From assembly GCA_013416435.1 (NCBI GenBank), contig JACCEN010000004.1, positions 186,001 to 250,000 of the forward strand: a stretch of 64,000 bases of DNA, read 5' to 3'. Under the pieces are notes generated by a model, which worked only from the letters and a program-made list of their open reading frames with translations, was not told the origin of the DNA and did no database searches. The translations under genes were made by a program, and so were the position numbers. Below, piece by piece: positions 1 to 7,920 of the stretch (position 1 is the first letter of the stretch; every line of letters starts with the position of its first letter). This stretch comes from Alcaligenaceae bacterium. Lineage in GTDB: Bacteria > Pseudomonadota > Gammaproteobacteria > Burkholderiales > Burkholderiaceae_B.

Positions 1-759
1 GAAATCGACGACCGCCCTGCACTCGGCCGGGACCACGTTGGTGGCGGTGCCGCCTTTCAGTGTGCCGACGCTGACGGTGATGCCTCGTGCATAGTCGGTC
101 ATGGCTTCGAGCGCTAGGACCTGGTGCGCCATCTCCTTGATCGCGCTCCGTCCTTTTTCGTGTGCGACGCCGGCATGCGACGGCCGGCCGCGCGCGGTAA
201 GGGTGGCCATTCCCGTGCCTTTGCGCGCGGTCACGCATCGTCCGCCGTCGGCCCTTGCCGGTTCAGTCACCAGCACGCAGCGCGCACGCGCTGCGTAATG
301 TTCGATGCTGGCCCGCGAGGCGTGGCTGCCGGTCTCCTCGTCGGGCGAAAACAAGTAATCGACGGGCAGCGCCGTGCCGCCGTTTGCGGTCGCCTGCCCC
401 ATGGCGGCCAGCGCCAGGTAAGCGCCGGCCTTCATGTCGTACGTGCCCGGGCCGTACAGGCGGTCGCCCTCTTGCCGGACCGGGTTTTCAAGCAGCGTGC
501 CGACGGGATGGACGGTATCGAGGTGCGCGAGAATCAGTATGCCCGGTCGATCATCCCCGGTCTTGCGATTACTGACGCACAGCAAGGGCCCCACGTCGCC
601 GGCCAGCGGCTCGATGCTCGCGCTCAGGCCCAGCTTGCGCGCTTGCTCCCCGGCCATTTGCATCATCTGCCCGACCCGCCCCGGGTCGTGTGTCGGCGAT
701 TCCAGCCGCACCCATTCCTCGATGCCTGCGACGAGGCTTTCCGTGGTTTCCCTGTTCAT
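1..759 (-). CDS. M20 family metallopeptidase (glutamate carboxypeptidase-like), C-terminus beyond window
   Basis: The reverse strand is open for 253 codons from an ATG at 759 to the window edge, so the C-terminus is missing. The residues expected of a dinuclear-zinc M20 amidohydrolase are present: HLDTVHPVG near residues 79-87 (His and Asp ligands), YDMKAG near 108 (bridging Asp), PDEETGS near 139 (catalytic Glu and ligand Glu), TEPAR near 165, and SHAG near 194 at the start of the lid domain. The spacing fits the carboxypeptidase G2/ArgE group, which removes C-terminal amino acids or N-acyl groups in the cytoplasm; the substrate cannot be read. An in-frame ATG at 771 exists, but GGAAGG just upstream of 759 favours the shorter start. 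It is divergent from the LysR gene at 915, a common regulator-target layout. Confidence 0.85.
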   Translation of the reverse strand, partial: MNRETTESLVAGIEEWVRLESPTHDPGRVGQMMQMAGEQARKLGLSASIEPLAGDVGPLLCVSNRKTGDDRPGILILAHLDTVHPVGTLLENPVRQEGDRLYGPGTYDMKAGAYLALAAMGQATANGGTALPVDYLFSPDEETGSHASRASIEHYAARARCVLVTEPARADGGRCVTARKGTGMATLTARGRPSHAGVAHEKGRSAIKEMAHQVLALEAMTDYARGITVSVGTLKGGTATNVVPAECRAVVDF

Positions 760-914
760 TGCACCTTCCATGTGAATGTTAGACAAGAGGCTGAAGCCGG
801 ACGCGCGGCGCCATGCGCAACCCATTCTACCTGCCCGCTCCGCGACACATGGCGCCAGGAAGTCCAGGTTGCATTACACTCATATCAAATAAACTGAAGG
901 ATGGAAGAGGCGCC

Positions 915-1820
915 ATGGCCTTCACGACGGAAAACGTCAAGGTATTTCTTGCTGTGCTGGACACCGGCAGCTTCTCAGCCGCCGCCCGGCGGCTGGGCCG
1001 TGTACCGTCCGCGGTCAGCATGATGATCGCTCAGCTCGAGGCGGAACTCGACCTCGCCTTGTTCGACCGCTCAGGCCGCGAACCCCGGCCAACCAGCGCC
1101 GCACTTGCTCTGGAACCCCAGGCGCGACAGCTTGCGGGCCAGCTGCGCCAATTGCAGACCCATGCGCTCGCCCTGCACAAGGGCCTGGAAAGCCGCTTGA
1201 CGCTGGCCATCGCGCCCGAGCTGCTGTCCGCCCCCTGGAATGATCCCCTGGTCCTGCTTTCCAATGAATTCCCATCGCTCGAGGTCGAAGTGCTCTCGGC
1301 ACCGCAGGCCGACGCGCTGCGCATGCTCGAGCAGGACAGCGCCCAGCTGGCCATCGTGTTCGAGCGTCCCGCCACCAACGAGCATGAGGCCTTTCAGGAA
1401 TTCAGCAGCGAAATCCTGGTCGCCGTCATCGCCCCCGATCATCCCGCGTTCTCGAACGGCCGCAGCATGCTACGCCAGGAGGAATTGCTCGATATCCGGC
1501 AAATCGTCGTGGCCGGCCGGGATGCCGACGAAACCGATCCCCGCGTCGTTGTGGCGCGGCAGATATGGAGAACCGACAATTACCTGGCCACGCTGAGCCT
1601 GGTACGGTCGGGACTGGGCTGGGCCTACCTGCCGCGCTCCCTGGTGCAGCCGCTCACCCAGAGCGGAACGCTGGTCGAGATCACTTTCGAGAACATCAGC
1701 AATCAGCTACAGCTGTGGGTGGATGTCGTCTGGTTGCGGGATCGACCGCTGGGGCTGGGCGCGCGCCGCTTCATCGAGCTGGTCCGGCAGGTACGGGGCC
1801 CGCGCCAGATTGGCGATTAG
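915..1820 (+). CDS. LysR family transcriptional regulator
   Basis: This 301-residue protein opens with the LysR winged helix-turn-helix: a helix with TGSFSAAARRLGRVPSAVS around residues 17-35, followed by LEAELDLALFDRSGR. An effector-binding domain follows (about residues 90-295). The ATG at 915 is preceded by GGAAGAGG at a good distance; an upstream in-frame extension to 813 lacks a binding site and is not LysR-like. The regulator diverges from the M20 peptidase and is convergent with the PACE gene 19 bp downstream. Divergence makes the peptidase the likelier target, but the inducer is unknown. Confidence 0.88.
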   Translation: MAFTTENVKVFLAVLDTGSFSAAARRLGRVPSAVSMMIAQLEAELDLALFDRSGREPRPTSAALALEPQARQLAGQLRQLQTHALALHKGLESRLTLAIAPELLSAPWNDPLVLLSNEFPSLEVEVLSAPQADALRMLEQDSAQLAIVFERPATNEHEAFQEFSSEILVAVIAPDHPAFSNGRSMLRQEELLDIRQIVVAGRDADETDPRVVVARQIWRTDNYLATLSLVRSGLGWAYLPRSLVQPLTQSGTLVEITFENISNQLQLWVDVVWLRDRPLGLGARRFIELVRQVRGPRQIGD

Positions 1821-1839
1821 GGCCTGCATCAACGAGGAC

Positions 1840-2313
1840 CTAGGCCGCCTGCCGCGCCTCGGACGTGGACGGGCCGGCCTTCGTCGGGGAGGACTGCTGC
1901 ATGGCCGATGCAGGCAGCCCAAACACCTTGTCGAAAATCAGGCTGAACACGAAGGTATAGACCAGGAAAAATACGATGAAGCCCAGATCCAGCACGAATG
2001 CTTCCCACCAGGATACATTCAGCCACCATGCGAAAAAAGGCACGAACGCCACGATGAGGCCGCCTTCGAAGCCGATGGCGTGCGCCACGCGGCGCTTCAC
2101 GCTACGGCCCTTGATCGTCTGGCGGGATTCCCAGTGCTCGAAAAGCGCATTCCAGACAAGATTCCAGACCACTGCAATCAAGGATGCGGCAACGGCCGCG
2201 ACGCCTGCATGGCCCGGTGCATGCCCGAGCATCGCCAGCGCGACGCTGGTCAGGATGACGGCGATGAGCTCATAAAGCGATACATAAACCACCTTGCGTT
2301 TGACGCCCTGCAT
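1840..2313 (-). CDS. PACE family (AceI-like) multidrug/biguanide efflux transporter
   Basis: The 157-residue protein has four hydrophobic segments arranged as two similar halves, as in the bacterial transmembrane pair domain of the PACE family. Family signatures are visible: the early membrane-embedded glutamate (VSLYELIAV, Glu15), WNLVWNALFEHWE, the middle RRVAHAIGFEGG, and a final YTFVFSLIFDKVFG. PACE proteins export cationic biocides such as chlorhexidine and, for some members, short-chain diamines by proton antiport in the inner membrane. The ATG at 2313 has GGAG seven bases upstream. The C-terminal 20 residues are polar and low in complexity. It stands alone, convergent with the LysR gene. 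Confidence 0.88.
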   Translation of the reverse strand: MQGVKRKVVYVSLYELIAVILTSVALAMLGHAPGHAGVAAVAASLIAVVWNLVWNALFEHWESRQTIKGRSVKRRVAHAIGFEGGLIVAFVPFFAWWLNVSWWEAFVLDLGFIVFFLVYTFVFSLIFDKVFGLPASAMQQSSPTKAGPSTSEARQAA

Positions 2314-2487
2314 GGTGAGACTCCATAAATACTTTGATTGAACCGGAAGAAATATACCGCCGGCTCAGCCTCGAAAAAAGTCAGCTTCTATCAGTTTTTC
2401 TGATATGTTGACCGTACCACGGGTTTATCCCCAATTGAGCTCCTTCCGGAATCCGGCTACGCTCTTGCTCGTCCATATAAAGATCAT

Positions 2488-2655
2488 GCAGAAGAGTCCG
2501 GCCATCCATGCCGGCGCCGACGGAGCAACCGCCCCGGAAACTCTCAGGCCACAGGACTGCAACGGTCAGGACAATCTGGAGAGCGGCGCATTGGGCGCCC
2601 ACCGAAGGGGAACCCGGCAAGGGTGAAACTCTCAGGTAAACGGACAGATGGGGCG
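2488..2655 (+). promoter_or_regulatory. Tandem glycine riboswitch
   Basis: Two consecutive glycine aptamers can be read. The first spans about 2488-2583, with the conserved core CCCCGGAAACTCTCAGGC and a closing GACAATCTGGAGAG. The second spans about 2585-2655, with CACCGAAGGGG, GGGTGAAACTCTCAGGTA and GACAGATGGGG. The short linker and repeated ACTCTCAGG elements are typical of the two-aptamer class. A candidate expression-platform hairpin (GTCGCCG 2655-2661 with CGGCGAC 2670-2676) lies between the second aptamer and the GGAG binding site (2688-2691). It has no U-tract, so control of translation is likelier than termination. The gene controlled is the FAD dehydrogenase at 2697. Confidence 0.9.
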
Positions 2656-2696
2656 TCGCCGTCATTCGGCGGCGACCACATCTATCTGGAGCTCTC

Positions 2697-3947
2697 ATGC
2701 ACCATATCGCCATCATCGGGGCCGGCATCAGCGGCGTCACGTCCGCCTACGCCCTTGCCAAGCAAGGCCATGCGGTTACCGTCATCGATCGCCTGCGCTA
2801 TTGCGCCATGGAAACGTCGTATGCCAACGGCGGCCAACTATCGGCCTGCAACGCAGAAGTCTGGAACAGTACCTCGACCGTTCTAAAAGGAATGCGCTGG
2901 ATGCTGCGCCGGGATGCCCCGCTGCTCGTCAACCCATCCCCAAGCTGGCACAAGTATTCATGGATGGCGGAGTTCGTCCGCCATATCGGCAATTACCGAG
3001 AGAACACGCTGCGTACGACACGGCTCGCCATCGAAGCACGCCGGCATCTGTACAAGATGGCGGAAGACGAAGGCATAGATTTCGACCTGGAAACACGTGG
3101 CATCCTGCATGTGTTCCACGATCGGAAAAGCTTCGAAGCCGGGCGGCGGGTCAATGCGCTACTGCGCGAGGGCGGGCTCGAACGCCACGAAGTCACACCC
3201 GCCGAGGCGCGCGACATCGAACCCACGCTGACCACCGAATGCTATGGGGGCTTTTACACGCCCTCCGACGCCACGGGCGACATACACAAATTCACGCGCG
3301 GATTGGCGCAGGCGTGCGAGCGCAAGGGCGTGCGCTTCCTGATGGACACGGAAGTCACCGATATCTCCGCCCTGGAGCAACAAGGCCATCGACTGACCAT
3401 CAAGCAGGCTCAGGCATCCACCGAGCACCTGGACGCCGATGCCGTCATCGTCTGCGCCGGCACGGCCAGCCGGCGATTCGCCTCGATGCTGGGCGACCGT
3501 GTGAATATCTATCCGGTAAAGGGGTATTCCATCACGGTCAACCTTGAAGACGAGCAAAGCATCGCGGGGGCTCCCTGGGTCAGCCTGCTGGACGAAGAAG
3601 CCAAGATCGTGACCAGCCGCCTGGGGCGCAATCGTTTCCGGGTAGCGGGCACGGCGGAATTCAACGGCTACAACAAGGACATCCGCGCCGACCGGATACT
3701 GCCCCTGAGCAATTGGGTCCACCGCCATTTTCCGCAGGTCGACACTTCACGCGTCATTCCGTGGACGGGACTGCGGCCCATGATGCCCGACATGATGCCG
3801 CGGGTGAAGGCGGGGAGAAAGCCCGGGGTCTTCTACAATACGGGCCATGGGCACCTGGGCTGGACACTGTCGCCGATCACGGCGCAGATGCTGGTCGACG
3901 AGATCGCCCGCAGCGGCGCCAAGACCCAGGTCGCCGTGGCGGCCTGA
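2697..3947 (+). CDS. dadA: FAD-dependent D-amino-acid/glycine dehydrogenase (DadA-like)
   Basis: The 416-residue protein starts with the dinucleotide-binding fold AIIGAGISGVTSAYALAKQG (residues 4-23) and VTVIDR, then SYANGGQLSACNAEVW, which is characteristic of DadA. The central region is the DAO substrate domain, and near the end TGLRPMMPDMMPRV and GHGHLGWTLSP close the FAD site. DadA oxidises D-amino acids (D-alanine best) to 2-oxo acids and ammonia, passing electrons to the respiratory chain from the inner membrane face. The start is fixed by GGAG five bases upstream. The glycine riboswitch immediately upstream suggests that glycine is a physiological substrate or signal. Family assignment is firm; substrate preference is inferred. 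Confidence 0.87.
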   Translation: MHHIAIIGAGISGVTSAYALAKQGHAVTVIDRLRYCAMETSYANGGQLSACNAEVWNSTSTVLKGMRWMLRRDAPLLVNPSPSWHKYSWMAEFVRHIGNYRENTLRTTRLAIEARRHLYKMAEDEGIDFDLETRGILHVFHDRKSFEAGRRVNALLREGGLERHEVTPAEARDIEPTLTTECYGGFYTPSDATGDIHKFTRGLAQACERKGVRFLMDTEVTDISALEQQGHRLTIKQAQASTEHLDADAVIVCAGTASRRFASMLGDRVNIYPVKGYSITVNLEDEQSIAGAPWVSLLDEEAKIVTSRLGRNRFRVAGTAEFNGYNKDIRADRILPLSNWVHRHFPQVDTSRVIPWTGLRPMMPDMMPRVKAGRKPGVFYNTGHGHLGWTLSPITAQMLVDEIARSGAKTQVAVAA

Positions 3948-4022
3948 ACCGATGGAATATTTTATTTTGTAAGCTGTCCCGCTCACGGAAAATGGCGTAG
4001 TAAACTCTGCGCTCCACTTTCC

Positions 4023-4514
4023 GTGCCGAACACCATCATGCTCGATGAGCGCTTTTCCATTGCGCAGCTTTCGCGCCTATCGCCGCGAGGCAAATCGGCG
4101 GCCAACGACGACACACACACCAATCCCTGCCTCAGCTGCGGAGCATGCTGCGCACACTTCAGGGTTTCCTTCTATTGCGGGGAAATCGCCGTTGAGCGTG
4201 GCGGCATGGTCCCTCCCGAACTGGTCACGCAAGTGGGACCCCTGCGCGCCTGCATGAAAGGCACGGAATATGGCGGCAAGCGCTGCATCGCGTTGCGAGG
4301 GGAGCTTGGCCAGGACGGAATCCATTGCGCCATCTACGAGCAGCGTCCTTCGCCGTGCCGTGAATTTCCGGCCTGGCAGGAAGATGGTTCTCCCAACCCG
4401 GACTGCCAGCGCGTCCGCATGAAGATCGGCCTGCCCCCGCTGCCGGCCATCACAAAAGACGACGACCTCGACCCGGGAAACACGCCGCCCCGCCGTGGAG
4501 ACGTCGCTGCCTGA
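4023..4514 (+). CDS. YkgJ family cysteine cluster protein
   Basis: A protein of up to 163 residues carries the cysteine pattern PCLSCGACC (residues 35-43), further cysteines at about 52 and 66, and a C-terminal CAIYEQRPSPCREFP block. This is the YkgJ/UPF0153 arrangement, thought to bind a metal or Fe-S centre; no reaction is established for the family. The coding frame opens with GTG at 4023; an ATG at 4038 is an equally plausible start, and neither has a clear ribosome binding site. The last 30 residues are low in complexity, and the stop lies just ahead of the repeat cluster at 4523. Confidence 0.82.
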   Translation: MPNTIMLDERFSIAQLSRLSPRGKSAANDDTHTNPCLSCGACCAHFRVSFYCGEIAVERGGMVPPELVTQVGPLRACMKGTEYGGKRCIALRGELGQDGIHCAIYEQRPSPCREFPAWQEDGSPNPDCQRVRMKIGLPPLPAITKDDDLDPGNTPPRRGDVAA

Positions 4515-4522
4515 TCTGCCCT

Positions 4523-4709
4523 GGGGTCAGACCCGATGCGGGGTCTGACCCCAAATCAACGAACAAGCGGCAGGTCCCATTTTCGGCCCGGGGGTCAGAC
4601 CCCGTACGGGGGTCTGACCCCAAAATCAATGAACAAGCGGCAGCTTCAATGAACAAGCTGCAGCTCCCATTTTCGGCCCGAGGTCAGACCCCGAATGGGG
4701 TCTGACCCC
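4523..4709. repeat. Palindromic GGGGTCWGACCCC repeats, three copies interleaved with a duplicated spacer
   Basis: Three copies of the two-arm palindrome lie at 4523-4552, 4591-4621 (one extra G) and 4682-4709. The stretches between them are themselves related: each has a GAACAAGCGGCAG element and ends in CCCATTTTCGGCCCG directly before the next palindrome. The second spacer carries an extra internal copy of CAATGAACAAG. The array fills the gap between the YkgJ gene and the end of the HIT-family gene on the other strand. Confidence 0.95.
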
Positions 4710-4713
4710 CGGC

Positions 4714-5589
4714 TCAACGCTCCCAGGACGCCTCGGCCAGCACGGCCAGCGGCCCGGCCTTCCGGATGGGTGCGACGTGCTCGGGGTGTTTCACATACAA
4801 GGCGCCTGCGAAGGCCAGGGCATTGACCGACACGTTGTGGGAATGCTCTTGCTTGCGTGGCACCAGGAGCATCCAGCCGTTCTGAACCAGCATGTTGCAA
4901 GGCGGCATCAGCCCTTCTTCGTCGGGCTCCAGGCCCAGCTTCGCGCACGCACGGCCGTAAGCGCCGGACATGCTGGCCGCAGACGCATCGACATCCGCCG
5001 ACCGCTGTGCCAGCACGCGGGCGAACACATGCCTGACCGGCAGGACGGCATGTTCTTCGAGCGCCGACTCGGGCGCGTCCGCCGACAGATGGGCGATCAG
5101 GGGATCCAGGCTGGCATTGCCGGGCGCCGCCGGCAGCCATTGCACATGCTTATGCCGCTGGCTGGCGCCCGCCGGCCCGCCGCCATTGTAGAAGCCCAGT
5201 CCTCCGGATTCCGACAACAGGCTGGCCAGCACCCAGAAGTCCTCGTAAGCGAGCGGCTGCCGCTGCTCCGCGAATTCCCGACGCGCCAGGACGAGATGGC
5301 GATCGCATACCGGGAATTTATTCAGGATGGCCACGTGGTGATCGCCGAAGGGGCCGACTGTCAATGCCGGCTCGGGCGAAAGAAAGGGATTGAAGTCGGG
5401 ATCACGCGGGCCGCCCGGCATGGCTGGCTTGGCTACGTCCTTCGCGGCCAGCGAAGACAGCCACCGGACGATGAAAGGCAGGCCGCCGTCGATGATCTCG
5501 ACTTGTTCGGCCTGGATGGGCTGCAAGGCGCCCGATGCCAGCGCATCGGCCGCGCGTTCATCAACGGCCTTCATGAATGCGGTCGTCAT
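4714..5589 (-). CDS. Ap4A phosphorylase-like (ATP adenylyltransferase, HIT superfamily)
   Basis: The 291-residue protein has the two-part structure of Ap4A phosphorylases. An N-terminal region with NPFLSPEPALTVG and HVAILNKFPVCDRHLVLARREF is followed by the active-site stretch FYNGGGPAGASQRHKHVQWLP (split here as FYNGGGPAG and ASQRHKHVQ, about residues 133-150), whose HxHxQ histidine forms the nucleotidyl intermediate. The C-terminal part (YGRACAKLG, NMLVQNGWMLLVPR) is the domain seen in this family. Such enzymes phosphorolyse diadenosine tetraphosphate to ATP and ADP in the cytosol. The ATG at 5589 has AGGGGGAAAG upstream. It ends four bases from the repeat cluster at 4709. Confidence 0.85.
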   Translation of the reverse strand: MTTAFMKAVDERAADALASGALQPIQAEQVEIIDGGLPFIVRWLSSLAAKDVAKPAMPGGPRDPDFNPFLSPEPALTVGPFGDHHVAILNKFPVCDRHLVLARREFAEQRQPLAYEDFWVLASLLSESGGLGFYNGGGPAGASQRHKHVQWLPAAPGNASLDPLIAHLSADAPESALEEHAVLPVRHVFARVLAQRSADVDASAASMSGAYGRACAKLGLEPDEEGLMPPCNMLVQNGWMLLVPRKQEHSHNVSVNALAFAGALYVKHPEHVAPIRKAGPLAVLAEASWER

Positions 5590-5656
5590 GCTTTCCCCCT
5601 ATTGCTGAATGCTCATCCGGGCATTGTAAAGGGTCAGCCCCTGCACCCGCGCCGCC

Positions 5657-5756
5657 GGGGTCAGACCCCGTGCGGGGTCTGACCCCAATGCAACGGATCG
5701 AGGGTCCGATTCTGCTGCGGCCGGCCGGGGGTCAGACCCCTTTGGGGTCTGACCCC
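5657..5756. repeat. Palindromic GGGGTCWGACCCC repeats, two copies
   Basis: One copy lies at 5657-5686 (spacer GTGC) and one at 5728-5756 (3-nt spacer TTT). They sit in the gap between the start of the HIT-family gene and the end of the pirin gene, both on the reverse strand. The pirin stop codon shares base 5756 with the outer edge of the second copy. Confidence 0.95.
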
Positions 5757-6634
5757 TAAACGAATTTCCCGGCCTGGAAATCGGAAAAGGCGTCCATCAG
5801 CTCTTGCTTGGTGTTCATCACGAACGGGCCATATTGCGCAATGGGCTCGTTCAAGGGCTTTCCTGCGATCAGCAGGACGCGCGCGGGGCCTTGCGCCTTG
5901 ATGATGACGCCGTCCGCCGCATCGTTGGCGAGTATGGCCATCTGATGCAGCGCTACCGGTTTGCCGGCCACCTCGACCGCGCCCCGGTAGACATAGACGA
6001 AAGCGTTGGCCTCAGGCGCGATGGACTGACGGAACTCGCCCGCAGCATCGAAATGGATGTCCAGGTATAGCGGTTCCGTCACTTCGCGCTGCATGGCGCC
6101 CTGTATGCCATGGCTGGCCCCCGCGATGATGCGCGCCTTCACGCCCTGAGCAGGGACGACCTCCGGGATGGTCTCGCTTTGGATGTCCTTGTACCAGGGC
6201 TCGGCCATCTTGTTATAGGACGGCAAGTTCAGCCATAGCTGAAACCCTTCCATGCTGCCCTCTTCCTGCTCGGGCAGCTCCGAATGCACGACACCCCGGC
6301 CGGCGGTCATCCATTGGACGCCGCCGTTCTGAAGCAAGCCTTCGTTGCCCGCGCTGTCGCGATGGCGCATGCGCCCCGCAATCATATAGGTGATGGTTTC
6401 AAAACCCCGGTGGGGATGGTTGGGAAATCCCCCGATGTAGTCGTCCGGATTGTCGGTGCCGAAATTGTCGAGCATCAGGAAGGGGTCCAACCTTGTTTGC
6501 AGATCCTGGGTCAGGACGCGGGTCAGCTTGACCCCGGCGCCGTCTGACGTGGCCTGGCCGCGCAACGTACGCTCGACGGAACGGGATCGCGACACGGTTT
6601 CTTGCAGGGTTGGAATGGAAGCGACGGTATTCAT
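5756..6634 (-). CDS. Pirin family protein
   Basis: The 292-residue bicupin carries the pirin metal-binding signature in the first cupin: FPNHPHRGFETITYMI around residues 70-85, GGVQWMTAGRGVVHSE around 104-119, and a glutamate in EGFQLWLNLP. Iron ligands are expected to be the His pair of HPHRGFET, the His of VVHSE and a following Glu. Bacterial pirins include quercetinases and redox-sensing partners of metabolic enzymes; which applies here is not visible. GGAGG five bases before the ATG at 6634 fixes the start. Confidence 0.88.
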   Translation of the reverse strand: MNTVASIPTLQETVSRSRSVERTLRGQATSDGAGVKLTRVLTQDLQTRLDPFLMLDNFGTDNPDDYIGGFPNHPHRGFETITYMIAGRMRHRDSAGNEGLLQNGGVQWMTAGRGVVHSELPEQEEGSMEGFQLWLNLPSYNKMAEPWYKDIQSETIPEVVPAQGVKARIIAGASHGIQGAMQREVTEPLYLDIHFDAAGEFRQSIAPEANAFVYVYRGAVEVAGKPVALHQMAILANDAADGVIIKAQGPARVLLIAGKPLNEPIAQYGPFVMNTKQELMDAFSDFQAGKFV

Positions 6635-6855
6635 GGTGTCCTCCAGCGAATGGGATGGGTGGCCGCCGCTATCGGAGACGGCCTCGAGAACGATGAATTC
6701 ATTATAGGTAGCTTCAAATTTGCCGATAAGCCGTTAAATATGAAAGTCATCGTTCCAAAACCGTTACCAATCTCTTTATGACTTGTCATATATAGACTTT
6801 TTTCTGTCACAATCCGGCATTCATCATGACCGCGGAGTGCGCTCCAAGAGATCTT

Positions 6856-7905
6856 ATGGCAGAAATATCAATAGACGGCGTCAGCAAACGTTACGGCGAC
6901 GTCACGATCATCGATCGTCTCAGCCTGAACGTCAGGCACGGAGAGTTCTTCACCCTGCTCGGCCCCAGCGGCTGCGGAAAGACGACTCTGCTGCGCATGA
7001 TCGCCGGCTTCATCGTCCCTGACGAAGGCCGCCTTTTCCTTGACAAGCAGGACATTACGCGGCTGCCCGCGCACAAGCGCGAAACCGGCATGGTCTTCCA
7101 GGACTACGCCTTGTTTCCCGACAAAACCGTCTACGACAACGTGGCCTATGGCTTGCGGGTACGGAAGCTTTCCAGCCAGGCGATCGCCGGGAAAGTAGGC
7201 GACATCCTGGCGCGTGTCGAGCTCGGGCACCTGGCCAAGCGTTATCCGGGCGAGCTTTCCGGCGGGCAGCGCCAGCGCGTGGCGCTGGCTCGGGCACTGG
7301 TCATTGAACCCCGCGTCCTGCTCATGGACGAACCCTTGTCCAACCTGGATGCGAAACTGCGCATCCAGATGCGTGACGTCATCCGCCAGCTGCAGCAAGA
7401 GTCGAACATCACGGCCATTTTCGTGACGCACGACCAGGAAGAGGCATTGTCGATGTCGGACCGCATCGCGCTGTTGCGCAGCGGCAGGATAGACCAGCTG
7501 GATACGCCCGAAGGCCTGTATGCGGCTCCGGTCACTGCCTACGCGGCCGACTTCATCGGCGCGGCAAACCTGATCGACGTGCAGGGCCAGCAAGAGGCAA
7601 ACGGACACACCCTGGTTTCCATCGCCGGCGGCCGAGTCGCCGTTCCCGGCGCATCGTGCAGCGATGCCTGCCAATTGGCGGCGCGGCCCGAGCACATCGG
7701 CGTCCACACCGACGCTGCGGACACGCGCGTTCCTGCACAGGTGATCCACCGGCGCTATCTCGGCTTCAAGGCAACCTATGCCCTGCGCCTCGCGGACGGC
7801 AAGGTCATCAACGCCGACCTGCCGGCTGCCGGCGACCCGATCCATAGCCCGGGAAGCCCGGTATTCCTGAGCTTCAGTCCCGATTGCCGCCTGGTGCGCG
7901 CCTAG
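6856..7905 (+). CDS. ABC importer ATP-binding protein (Fe(III)/phosphosugar/phosphonate class)
   Basis: About 349 residues with a complete ABC ATPase: GPSGCGKT Walker A near residues 36-43, Q-loop in VFQDYALFP near 80, signature LSGGQRQRV near 134, Walker B LLMDEPLSNLD near 155, H-loop VTHDQEEA, and a C-terminal TOBE regulatory domain. The long C-terminal domain is typical of importers of the PotA/FbpC/PhnT type. I start at ATG 6856, preceded by AAGAG; an in-frame ATG at 6826 has no binding site. It is the first gene of a three-gene operon with a fused permease and a periplasmic binding protein. Confidence 0.88.
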   Translation: MAEISIDGVSKRYGDVTIIDRLSLNVRHGEFFTLLGPSGCGKTTLLRMIAGFIVPDEGRLFLDKQDITRLPAHKRETGMVFQDYALFPDKTVYDNVAYGLRVRKLSSQAIAGKVGDILARVELGHLAKRYPGELSGGQRQRVALARALVIEPRVLLMDEPLSNLDAKLRIQMRDVIRQLQQESNITAIFVTHDQEEALSMSDRIALLRSGRIDQLDTPEGLYAAPVTAYAADFIGAANLIDVQGQQEANGHTLVSIAGGRVAVPGASCSDACQLAARPEHIGVHTDAADTRVPAQVIHRRYLGFKATYALRLADGKVINADLPAAGDPIHSPGSPVFLSFSPDCRLVRA

Positions 7906-7920
7906 GTCCTGATCGAAATC

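Noticed and set aside
6720-6825. Promoter for the ABC importer operon in the AT-rich stretch
   Set aside because: Several weak -10-like sequences are present (for example around the CATATATAG), but no -35/-10 pair was convincing enough to annotate.
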